Shown here piece by piece: positions 1 to 5,129 of a stretch of DNA of 5,129 nt. Each line of letters opens with the position of its first letter. Position 1 is the first letter of the stretch. Both the position numbers and the translations under genes were made by a program. Under the pieces are notes generated by a model, which was given only the letters and a program-made list of their open reading frames with translations, made no database searches and was not told the origin of the DNA. This DNA comes from Chitinophagaceae bacterium. Lineage in GTDB: Bacteria; Bacteroidota; Bacteroidia; Chitinophagales; Chitinophagaceae. The stretch covers positions 1 through 5,129 of the forward strand of contig JAHEZB010000221.1 of NCBI GenBank assembly GCA_023251285.1. Reading direction: 5' to 3'.

Positions 1-60
1 AATCCATACTTTTTTGCGGAAAGAAAATTGTTTATTCTGATTCGTATTTGATTCTGTCAT
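1..60 (-). CDS. Second AI-2E family transporter, N-terminal fragment (3' end outside window)
   Basis: The first 60 bases, read on the minus strand, give ATG and 20 codons: MTESNTNQNKQFSFRKKVWI. This closely parallels the start of the complete gene upstream, MTDYELLSNQNNLSTFRKKVWI. Both share MT, an acidic residue, NQN and the block FRKKVWI just before the first helix. Within that block the 21 bases differ at three positions, one of them in the Phe codon (TTC/TTT) and one in the Arg codon (CGC/CGG), while the protein stays the same. This is what a diverged coding duplicate would show. The gene starts 68 bp after the stop of its neighbour, in the same direction, so the two form a tandem pair that may be co-transcribed. 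The frame is also open upstream of the ATG, but the paralogue alignment decides the start. Whether the rest is intact cannot be seen. Confidence 0.78.
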   Translation of the reverse strand, partial: MTESNTNQNKQFSFRKKVWI

Positions 61-128
61 TTGTATAATGTTGCTATTTCTAATGTTTCCTGATAACGTT
101 TCAAATCCTATTGAAGCGATGATTTTAT
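61..128 (-). other. 68-bp spacer between tandem AI-2E family genes
   Basis: This spacer shows no terminator-like hairpin and no Shine-Dalgarno sequence at normal distance from the ATG at 60. On the minus strand it contains TAGGATTTG (110-102), similar to TAGCATTTG in the spacer ahead of the first copy. Both loosely resemble the Bacteroidetes -7 element, with a 3-base gap between TA and TTTG rather than 2. It could be a weak or remnant promoter inherited with the duplication, but this is only a suggestion. Confidence 0.3.
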
Positions 129-1172
129 TTAAGACGAAATCTTTTGCTTATTTAAATAAAGTTCCTCAACAAGCACAATTAGTATAATGAGAACCGGCGT
201 TGCGAGCAATATTCCCCAAAAACCAACCAATAATCCTAGTGCGATCTGGCTTGTAATACTTAATGCCGGTGCAATGTTGATCATTTTGGATTGTATAAGA
301 GGCTGTTGAATTGCATTTTGAAGAAACTGAATAAATGTGTAAACGCAAATAATGATTAATGCAGTTCCCATTCCATGAGTAAGCCCAATGAGTACTGCCG
401 GAATTAAAGCAAGCAGCATTCCAAAGTTTGGAATAAAATTAAAAATAGCTGCGATTAGCGCCAACGTCAGTACCATTGGAATTCCAATAATGATCAATCC
501 AATCGCGGTTGCAATGCCTATGAACAGCATTCCGATCAGTTGTAATTTCAACCAACCTTTTAGAATAGTTGTTATTCTGGAAATGATCAATGTACCTTTT
601 TCTTTTGCCTTATCCGGAAGTAATTTCACCATTCCTTTTACATAAACGGAAGGAGCAGAAATAAAGAAGATGGCGAGCAGGAGAATGATATATAAATCAC
701 TTAAAACGCCAAAACTTGAAGAAAAAAAGCGGTTTAAAATGTCTAAAGTTTTTGTCGAATCTCCTGTTGAATTAAATTCCTTCAGCATATTTCTGCCAAT
801 GGCGCTGCTGCCGATAAAATCTTTCACTGTTTGTAAAGTTGCAGGAAGGGTCTGAGACAATTCAGAAATCTGAACTTGTATTCTGGCTCCAACAAACCAA
901 ATAATTCCTGCAAGCAAAACGATGTTGATAATAACTGAAAGAACAATTGCCGCTTTGGGCGGCGTATGTAATTTTCTTTGTAAAATACCTGCAACACCAT
1001 AAAAATAAAGCGCAATTAAAGCGCCGGCCAAAACCAATAAAAGCACACTGAATAAAATCTTGAACAGGAATAGAAATACAAACATTAAAGCAGCAATGCT
1101 CACTACAATCCATACTTTTTTCCGAAAGGTTGATAGATTATTCTGATTAGATAGTAATTCATAATCAGTCAT
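129..1172 (-). CDS. AI-2E family transporter (TqsA/YdiK-like, PF01594-type)
   Basis: This 347-residue polytopic membrane protein belongs to the widespread AI-2E transporter-like family. Members include E. coli TqsA, linked to autoinducer-2 export, and others linked to Na+/H+ antiport; most have no known substrate. The layout is typical: paired N-terminal helices (about 21-60), a third at 73-95, a large extracytoplasmic domain (about 96-156), then helices from about 157 to the end. Family landmarks are LLPDKAKEKG (184-193), a Gly-rich helix leading to GIPMVLTLALIAAIFNFIPNFG (230-251), QQPLIQSKM (289-297) and GFWGILLATPV (317-327). I use ATG 1170-1172 instead of the in-frame TTG at 1176-1178, because the N-terminus MTDYELL then lines up with the MTE start of the downstream paralogue. 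There is no Shine-Dalgarno sequence. An AI-2 substrate should not be assumed, and a link to the respiratory operon is not evident. Confidence 0.9.
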   Translation of the reverse strand: MTDYELLSNQNNLSTFRKKVWIVVSIAALMFVFLFLFKILFSVLLLVLAGALIALYFYGVAGILQRKLHTPPKAAIVLSVIINIVLLAGIIWFVGARIQVQISELSQTLPATLQTVKDFIGSSAIGRNMLKEFNSTGDSTKTLDILNRFFSSSFGVLSDLYIILLLAIFFISAPSVYVKGMVKLLPDKAKEKGTLIISRITTILKGWLKLQLIGMLFIGIATAIGLIIIGIPMVLTLALIAAIFNFIPNFGMLLALIPAVLIGLTHGMGTALIIICVYTFIQFLQNAIQQPLIQSKMINIAPALSITSQIALGLLVGFWGILLATPVLIILIVLVEELYLNKQKISS

Positions 1173-1319
1173 TGGCAAAAATGTTTGTTGTTCAATTTGT
1201 ATTTGATTTTATAAAAAAATAATGATACAAATGCTATGCCTTTAAAAGGAAATTGTGGCGAAAAGAAAATAGGAATATCCGTTATTCTTTTGTTTGCTGC
1301 TATAAAAACCGATGCTTTT
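1173..1319 (-). other. 147-bp spacer between the respiratory operon and the AI-2E family gene
   Basis: This is the longest gap in the window. Short symmetries exist (GGAATATCC at 1272-1280 and CCTTTAAAAGG at 1239-1249), but neither has the stem length, loop and T-run of an intrinsic terminator. On the minus strand, TAGCATTTG (1236-1228) loosely resembles the Bacteroidetes -7 element TAnnTTTG with one extra spacer base, and no TTTG lies at the expected upstream distance. The spacer may hold the end of the respiratory transcript and the promoter of the next gene, but I cannot place either one. Confidence 0.4.
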
Positions 1320-2720
1320 CTAATTTTGAGAATGTAGGAACGAAACAATATTATTCAAATCTTCTTTTGAAAGTATTCCTCCAAAGGATGGCATATTTTT
1401 TCCTCCATTTACGATTCGGACCTTTAATTCTTCTATTGACAAACGGTTGCCGACGGTCGTTAAATTGGGCCCGGCTTTGCCGCCATAGTGATTGATTGTG
1501 TGACAATACTGGCAGCCTTTGGCATAAAAAAGATGAACGCCTTTAACGATGGTGGAATCAGGATTTGAAGATTTAATATCGGTTAAAGGCAAAGGCTTTG
1601 TATTAAAATTTGGTGACCAGGACGCCTGCAAACCAATCACCAATAAGCTGATCACAAAAACAAAAACACAGATCACACCAAACATTGCCCACGGTCTTTT
1701 TAATGGACTTCTTTCTCCTTTGTGAGAAATAAATGGAATTGAAAACAAAAGAATAATCGTTAGCAATGGACCAAGTAACATGGCGATCGATTCTATTTTG
1801 TGCGGCATCAAAGCAAACAAAGCAAAGAATGGAATCATGTACCAGTCTGGGTTTGGCGAGGTTTGAACCATTGAAGGATCTGGTGGTGTCGTCAGTGCCG
1901 GCGCACCGAAAAGTACTGCAAGAGCGATGATGGCAATAATTATAAACGCACTTACAATAATGTCACGCCAGGCGGCGTCAGGCCAAAAAGGAACGCCTTT
2001 TCTTTTCAATAAATTTTGATACCACGAGCGATAAGTTTTGGGATCCACCATTCTTCCGGCTTTAGGTGGTTCTGAAATCCCATTTCTGATTACAAGATAT
2101 AAATGAAAAGCAACAAATAAAAAGATGAATGCCGGCACGATAAATACATGATAAGAATAAAACCTGCTCAAAGTTTGCCCACCAATCGTGTTTCCTCCCA
2201 GAAGTAAACGCGCCAAATACTCGCCAACAAATGGCACTCTTCCTAATTGTTGCGCAGCAACAACTGATGACCACACACCATTCGAATCCCAGCGCAAAAG
2301 TTGCCCGGTGAAACCCATAAAAATGGTAAAAATCAAAAGAAAGACGCCACTAATCCAATTCATCTCGCGGGGATACTTGTACGACGCGGTGATATAAGTA
2401 CGCATCATGTGAAGGCCAACCAAAATGATCATGGCTGAAGCGCCAAAATAATGAATGCCACGAAGCACATTTCCAAATTTTGCCTGGTTGGTGATGAACT
2501 GTAGTGATTGGTACGCTTCTTTTGATGATGGTTGGTATAAAAGAGATAAAGCGACTCCGGTTATCACCTGTAATAAAAAACAAAACAAAGTGGCGCTGCC
2601 AAAAACATAACTCCATTTGGCTCTCGGCGGCACAGGATGTGTGATAACCGGAAGAATGCTTTCAGATATACCACTTCTGTCATCTATCCATTTCCATATT
2701 TTTTTTAAAAAGTTTTTCAT
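1320..2720 (-). CDS. qcrB: Cytochrome b (b6 + subunit IV) fused to C-terminal cytochrome c
   Basis: This 466-residue membrane protein is the quinol-oxidising core of the bc complex. Residues 1-215 are b6-like, with four helices and heme b ligands H90/H104 and H191/H206. The second pair is 15 apart, as in b6f, not 14 as in mitochondrial bc1. Residues 250-365 resemble subunit IV, with three helices and the Qo motif PDWY (291-294). The seventh helix leaves the C-terminus on the periplasmic side, where a monoheme cytochrome c domain follows: CQYCH (403-407), GPNL (417-420), and Met443 in NMPSF as the likely sixth ligand. In Bacillus, subunit IV-cytochrome c is a separate protein (QcrC), so this is a fuller fusion. 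At the position of the Cys that binds the extra c-type heme in b6f, this protein has Val39. The ATG overlaps the Rieske stop as ATGA; the stop is TAG. The symbol is by analogy. Confidence 0.93.
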   Translation of the reverse strand: MKNFLKKIWKWIDDRSGISESILPVITHPVPPRAKWSYVFGSATLFCFLLQVITGVALSLLYQPSSKEAYQSLQFITNQAKFGNVLRGIHYFGASAMIILVGLHMMRTYITASYKYPREMNWISGVFLLIFTIFMGFTGQLLRWDSNGVWSSVVAAQQLGRVPFVGEYLARLLLGGNTIGGQTLSRFYSYHVFIVPAFIFLFVAFHLYLVIRNGISEPPKAGRMVDPKTYRSWYQNLLKRKGVPFWPDAAWRDIIVSAFIIIAIIALAVLFGAPALTTPPDPSMVQTSPNPDWYMIPFFALFALMPHKIESIAMLLGPLLTIILLFSIPFISHKGERSPLKRPWAMFGVICVFVFVISLLVIGLQASWSPNFNTKPLPLTDIKSSNPDSTIVKGVHLFYAKGCQYCHTINHYGGKAGPNLTTVGNRLSIEELKVRIVNGGKNMPSFGGILSKEDLNNIVSFLHSQN

Positions 2721-3247
2721 GCCGGCTGAGACTTTGATGCACCAATACTTGTAATCGGAAGGGGCGCTGTTTTTATCTGAACTTCATTTTTAAAAACACG
2801 GACCTGATATCTTGTCAAAGGCTTTGGTGGCGGTCCCGCCGCCACACTTCCATCTGCATAATAAACGCCGCCGTGGCAGGGACACATAAATAAATGCGCG
2901 TCTTTTTCCCATCTTACCGGGCAACCCAAATGTGTGCAGTTGGCCGCGAAAGCAATAAAATTGGTATCACTACTTCTTCTCAGCCATGCTGCAGATTTTG
3001 CTGTTATTCCCGCATAAGGTTCCGGATCTGCATTGATAAAAGTAACCAGGTTTGTGGTGTTGATTTTAAAATCATTCAGCTTTCCTACTGTTCTCCATTT
3101 TTGAGCTTTAGATTCCAGTAATGGAGCAAGAACTGCACTAATAACGGGAACGGCGGCAACGGCAGCACTTAAACCAGCAAGGCCAAGGCTAAGCTTCATA
3201 AAAAATTTTCTTCTGCTGATCTCTTCATTTTCCAATTGATCATTCAT
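2717..3247 (-). CDS. qcrA: Rieske [2Fe-2S] iron-sulfur subunit of a cytochrome bc complex
   Basis: This 176-residue protein takes the first electron from quinol at the Qo site and passes it to cytochrome c. The N-terminus has a twin-arginine motif SRRKFFMK (11-18) followed by a hydrophobic helix (about 19-44), consistent with Tat export of the folded cluster domain and retention as a membrane anchor. Cluster box I is CTHLGC (104-109) and box II is CPCHGG (122-127). Predicted cluster ligands are C104, H106, C122 and H125, with a C109-C124 disulfide. The conserved GPPPKPL loop follows at 138-144. The Ser normally next to the second His-Gly is Gly127, while the Tyr two residues further is kept (Tyr129). 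Loss of that Ser lowers the midpoint potential in studied Rieske proteins, so a low-potential cluster is inferred. The gene overlaps its neighbours on both sides, by 8 bp upstream and 4 bp downstream. Confidence 0.95.
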   Translation of the reverse strand: MNDQLENEEISRRKFFMKLSLGLAGLSAAVAAVPVISAVLAPLLESKAQKWRTVGKLNDFKINTTNLVTFINADPEPYAGITAKSAAWLRRSSDTNFIAFAANCTHLGCPVRWEKDAHLFMCPCHGGVYYADGSVAAGPPPKPLTRYQVRVFKNEVQIKTAPLPITSIGASKSQPA

Positions 3248-3422
3248 GTCGTAAAATATTTATCCATCCGGTAAGTGATATGATAAAAACGATAAGTCCG
3301 GCAACAGAAATAAGCCAGGTCGTTAATAATCCCCATCCACAAAACATCAATCCAAGCGCTAAAAAAAACGGCCAGTAAGTAGGTTGTGGTAGATGTTCAG
3401 GCTTTGCTTTTTCTTTTTCCAT
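3240..3422 (-). CDS. Small two-helix membrane protein, probable oxidase/bc-complex accessory subunit
   Basis: This 60-residue protein has a charged N-terminus (MEKEKAKPEH), then LPQPTYWPFFLALGL and two closely spaced hydrophobic helices (about 17-34 and 36-56), ending in the polar tail LRHE. The PxPxYWPFxLALGL pattern resembles small subunit-IV-like proteins and C-terminal extensions of subunit I in some bacterial cytochrome oxidases; that resemblance is from memory. The gene starts 22 bp after ctaG ends and overlaps the Rieske start by 8 bp, so its translation is probably coupled to the bc complex. It may be a minor structural subunit of the oxidase, or a linker between oxidase and bc complex. 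It has no redox-ligand motif: its only Cys (residue 28) lies inside a helix. That the gene is real is well supported by its position and composition; its function is inferred. Confidence 0.8.
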   Translation of the reverse strand: MEKEKAKPEHLPQPTYWPFFLALGLMFCGWGLLTTWLISVAGLIVFIISLTGWINILRHE

Positions 3423-3444
3423 TTTAATTGTTTAGATTATTTGG

Positions 3445-4263
3445 TTATTGAATTATTGTTCCAATTATATTTTTTTCTGACTGCTTCTCTTCGAACCATT
3501 TGATCAATAAAATCATCGAAGCCGTTAAATAAATGAGGCAACAGGGAACCCACATGATCAATCCGGCGAGTTGCTGATCAACAGCTGCAGATAGTTTCCA
3601 ATCATTTCTTATCATCTGCAAATAACCATAGCCGTCCATTAAATTTTGATAATGAAAATAGGTTCCTAATGGTGCAAAAGTGATTAACAATCCAAGTATA
3701 GAACAAAAGATACACGCCGTTGATAGATAGAGCACGCCAGCGATTCCCGGTATTCTGTATTCTTTAAACGGATTAATAACCGGCCACGAAAAGATGATTC
3801 CTGCAACCAATAAACTTACAATTTCCAGGAACATCAATAGATTCATCGAATGGGAACTACCCATTGCCGGCATTGCAAAAAGATGATTAAAAATGTAGGG
3901 AATATGCCAAAGCCACATGATGCCGACACCAACAAACCAACAAATAAACGGCTTTCTTATTTTTGAAAATGAAAGAAGGGTTTTTTTAAATTTATTTTCT
4001 GCCGGGACACCAGCAACCATCAAAGGCGCCGCAACTAAAATGATCAATACATGAGAGAGCATGTGTGCACTAAACAAATAATTTTCTCCTAAAAAATGCA
4101 AAGGGGAATTGACGCATAAAATCAATAAAAAGATCCCGGAAAAAAAATATAATGACTGTTTTTTTATTTTAAAATGAATGGCGTACAAATAAAGAAGGCA
4201 CAAGCCAACAATAAAAGTTGCTGTGGGGATATCAAATTGCCAATATGAAAAAAGTGAACGCAT
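3445..4263 (-). CDS. ctaG: CtaG-family cytochrome c oxidase assembly protein (caa3 type)
   Basis: This 272-residue polytopic membrane protein has about seven hydrophobic segments (near 14-30, 37-53, 69-86, 105-120, 141-160, 175-197 and 232-254). It matches the caa3_CtaG family, known from Bacillus CtaG, which is needed for assembly of caa3 oxidase and is thought to help form its copper site. It is unrelated to the single-helix CtaG/Cox11 copper chaperone of proteobacteria. Recognisable family features are SAHMLSHVLI with two histidines (67 and 71), WLWHIP (117-122), His138 between helices, and DQQLAGLIMWVP (229-240). Its place directly after oxidase subunit III supports the assembly role. The ATG at 4261-4263 is preceded by an A/T-only stretch without a Shine-Dalgarno sequence. 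A direct copper-binding function is inferred from the family only. Confidence 0.9.
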   Translation of the reverse strand: MRSLFSYWQFDIPTATFIVGLCLLYLYAIHFKIKKQSLYFFSGIFLLILCVNSPLHFLGENYLFSAHMLSHVLIILVAAPLMVAGVPAENKFKKTLLSFSKIRKPFICWFVGVGIMWLWHIPYIFNHLFAMPAMGSSHSMNLLMFLEIVSLLVAGIIFSWPVINPFKEYRIPGIAGVLYLSTACIFCSILGLLITFAPLGTYFHYQNLMDGYGYLQMIRNDWKLSAAVDQQLAGLIMWVPCCLIYLTASMILLIKWFEEKQSEKNIIGTIIQ

Positions 4264-4288
4264 CTTTTTTATTTTTAAAAATTGTTCT

Positions 4289-4843
4289 TTAATATTTTGT
4301 AAAAAGTGGCAACACGTAAACTACCGTAAACACTGCAATCCATACGATATCAACAAAATGCCAATAGATTCCGGCTGTACTGATCACATTGGAAGAAGTG
4401 TTATTAAAATCGCCTAAAAAAGTTAAAACAAGTATGATAGATAAGAGCACCAGTCCAACAAAAACATGGAAGCCGTGAAAACCGGTGAGTGCGTAAAAAC
4501 TGGTTCCAAAGACGCTGCTGCTTAATGTGATTTTATCATTGATCAGGCGCCAGTATTCCTCGCCTTGCCCGATTAAAAAAATAGCGCCGAGCAAAATTGT
4601 AATGATGAGCCAGATCTTTAAATTTTTTATTTGGCCTTTCTGATAATTCTTATCTGCAATCCAAAAAGTAAAGCTGCTGCTGATCAAAATGACTGTAAAA
4701 ATTCCGGTTGTTTTAATATCCAATGCCTTTAGGTCATGAGGCTCAAAGCCAGCATTATAAGCCATATAAATAAATGCCAGAATCAGACAAATGAAAAACA
4801 TTGCCTCTGTTCCAACTACCAGTTTCATCATCGTTTTGTTCAT
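4289..4843 (-). CDS. ctaE: Cytochrome c oxidase subunit III
   Basis: This is a membrane subunit of the heme-copper oxidase whose subunit I ends just upstream. The 184-residue product is the short form of the family, with about five hydrophobic segments (near residues 10-30, 45-62, 76-95, 113-143 and 163-182) rather than the seven of mitochondrial COX3. Diagnostic stretches are GTEAMFF (11-17), the GQGEEYW segment (92-98), SFYALTGFHGFHVFVG (115-130) and YWHFVDIVWIAVF (160-172). Subunit III stabilises subunit I and its proton uptake rather than carrying redox centres. The ATG at 4841-4843 is chosen because it leads directly into the first conserved helix; Met5 and Met6 are possible alternatives. 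No Shine-Dalgarno sequence is visible, and the region before the start is AT-rich repeat. The ctaG-type gene follows after 25 bp. Confidence 0.95.
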   Translation of the reverse strand: MNKTMMKLVVGTEAMFFICLILAFIYMAYNAGFEPHDLKALDIKTTGIFTVILISSSFTFWIADKNYQKGQIKNLKIWLIITILLGAIFLIGQGEEYWRLINDKITLSSSVFGTSFYALTGFHGFHVFVGLVLLSIILVLTFLGDFNNTSSNVISTAGIYWHFVDIVWIAVFTVVYVLPLFTKY

Positions 4844-4904
4844 AATTATTAATTCTTAATTCATAATCTTAATTCTGTGATTCACCATTCACAACTCACC
4901 ATTC
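4842..4904 (-). repeat. Degenerate heptanucleotide tandem repeat across the ctaD-ctaE junction
   Basis: Read on the minus strand, these 63 bases divide into nine 7-base units that resemble GAATGGT or GAATTAA, ending one base before the G of the ctaE ATG. On the plus strand TCACCATTC occurs at 4882-4890 and 4896-4904, exactly 14 bases apart. TTAATTC occurs at 4849-4855 and 4856-4862, exactly 7 apart, and again at 4869-4875, which is 13 from the previous copy, so there is a one-base slip in phase. The tract covers the last codons and stop of ctaD and the whole spacer before ctaE. From memory, similar GAAT-rich heptamer tracts occur between genes in some Bacteroidetes; I could not check this. 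Confidence 0.7.
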
Positions 4905-5129
4905 TCCTTCTTCATATCCCACAAAGGCCACCTGCTTTTCACTTCAGGCACTTCATCGAAATTCTTCAATGGTGGCGGAGATGTGGTCAGCCATTCCAAT
5001 GTAAATCCATTCCACGGGTCATTGCCTGCTGCTTTTCCATTTTTGATACTTTTATAAACGATATACACAAGCAATAAAACTGACAGCCCCATTAGAAAAG
5101 CGCCGATGGTAGAAATCAAATTTAAAATT
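4889..5129 (-). CDS. ctaD: Cytochrome c oxidase subunit I, C-terminal fragment (5' end outside window)
   Basis: This is the last 79 codons of the catalytic subunit of a heme-copper oxidase, which reduces O2 to water in the cytoplasmic membrane. The frame stays open to the window edge and begins ILNLISTIGAFLMG, which matches the last transmembrane helix of the family. It is followed by the hydrophilic tail DPWNGFTLEW-LTTSPPP-LKNFDEVPEV, typical of the C-terminus of bacterial CtaD. The heme and CuB ligands lie upstream and cannot be checked. A TTG at 5117-5119 is an internal Leu codon, not a start. The final residues NGEL and the TGA stop fall inside a heptamer-repeat tract shared with the downstream spacer, so the extreme C-terminus may be repeat-derived. 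Subunit III follows after 45 bp. Subunit I identity is clear; the exact oxidase subtype is not. Confidence 0.93.
   Translation of the reverse strand, partial: ILNLISTIGAFLMGLSVLLLVYIVYKSIKNGKAAGNDPWNGFTLEWLTTSPPPLKNFDEVPEVKSRWPLWDMKKENGEL

Noticed and set aside
388..645. Open frame on the plus strand opposite the AI-2E family gene
   Set aside because: It lies wholly antisense to a convincing membrane-protein gene. Its composition (many Ile, Asn, Met) is what the complement of hydrophobic codons produces, and it has no recognisable domain.
862..1113. Cys-rich frame on the minus strand inside the AI-2E family gene
   Set aside because: It is an out-of-frame shadow of the N-terminal half of the transporter, with no domain and no independent start context.
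1176..1178. TTG as the start of the AI-2E family gene
   Set aside because: An ATG lies two codons further in and aligns with the start of the tandem paralogue, so the two extra residues are unlikely to be translated.
1228..1236. Bacteroidetes-type promoter ahead of the AI-2E family gene
   Set aside because: TAGCATTTG has one base too many between TA and TTTG, and there is no TTTG at the -33 position. It is too weak to call as a feature.
1239..1280. CCTTTAAAAGG and GGAATATCC as a terminator after the respiratory operon
   Set aside because: The stems are only 3 to 5 bp with a loop of one or three bases, and neither is a stable hairpin followed by a proper T-run.
1253..1495. Open frame on the plus strand over the 3' end of the cytochrome b-c gene
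   Set aside because: Most of it is antisense to the cytochrome c domain. The product is Cys/Arg/Phe-rich and resembles no family.
2894..3121. Cys-rich plus-strand frame opposite the Rieske gene
   Set aside because: The cysteines are read from the complement of Rieske codons. There is no spacing typical of a metal site, and the sense gene is certain.
5117..5119. TTG as the start of a small independent gene at the right edge
   Set aside because: The frame continues open beyond it, and the protein is plainly the interior and tail of oxidase subunit I.
1..5129. Novel defence, CRISPR, mobile or RNA-based system
   Set aside because: I looked for spaced direct repeats, inverted terminal repeats, transposase or nuclease motifs, tRNA-like folds and unexplained gaps. 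Apart from the short heptamer tract, the window is fully occupied by recognisable respiratory and transporter genes.

Overview
The window looks like a Bacteroidetes chromosome, perhaps Chitinophagaceae/Sphingobacteriales-like. This is inferred from low G+C (about 40% by eye), AT-rich start regions without recognisable Shine-Dalgarno sequences, the protein families present, and signs of a menaquinol-based respiratory chain. Every gene I can support lies on the minus strand, so transcription runs from high to low coordinates. No stretch longer than about 150 bases lacks a gene.

Positions 5129 to 1320 hold the end of an aerobic respiratory gene cluster. In transcription order it contains the C-terminus of cytochrome c oxidase subunit I (ctaD, cut by the window edge), subunit III (ctaE), a CtaG-family oxidase assembly protein, a 60-residue two-helix membrane protein, a Rieske 2Fe-2S protein and a cytochrome b fused to cytochrome c. 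The last three genes overlap (8 bp, then 4 bp ATGA), and the earlier gaps are 22 to 45 bp, so this is almost certainly one operon. It links a quinol:cytochrome c oxidoreductase of the b6f-like type to a heme-copper oxidase. Electrons would pass from menaquinol through Rieske and cytochrome b to the tethered cytochrome c, and then to the oxidase, possibly within a supercomplex.

The bc complex is the most informative part. Cytochrome b6, subunit IV and a monoheme cytochrome c are joined in one 466-residue chain. The heme-ligand spacing is of the b6f type, but the cysteine that holds the extra heme c(n)/c(i) in b6f and Bacillus complexes is replaced by Val. The Qo motif is PDWY, and the Rieske cluster loop reads CPCHGG, with Gly in place of the usual Ser. 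Together these point to a low-potential, menaquinol-oxidising complex.

Positions 1172 to 129 encode a complete AI-2E/TqsA/YdiK-family membrane protein. Directly downstream, positions 60 to 1 hold the first 20 codons of a second, paralogous member that runs off the left edge, so this is a tandem duplication.

The ctaD-ctaE junction (4842-4904) is built of degenerate 7-base repeats that also supply the last codons and stop of ctaD. I see no CRISPR array, RNA gene, insertion sequence or defence-like system. The window is largely conserved metabolism, with interesting details in the bc complex and the spacers.
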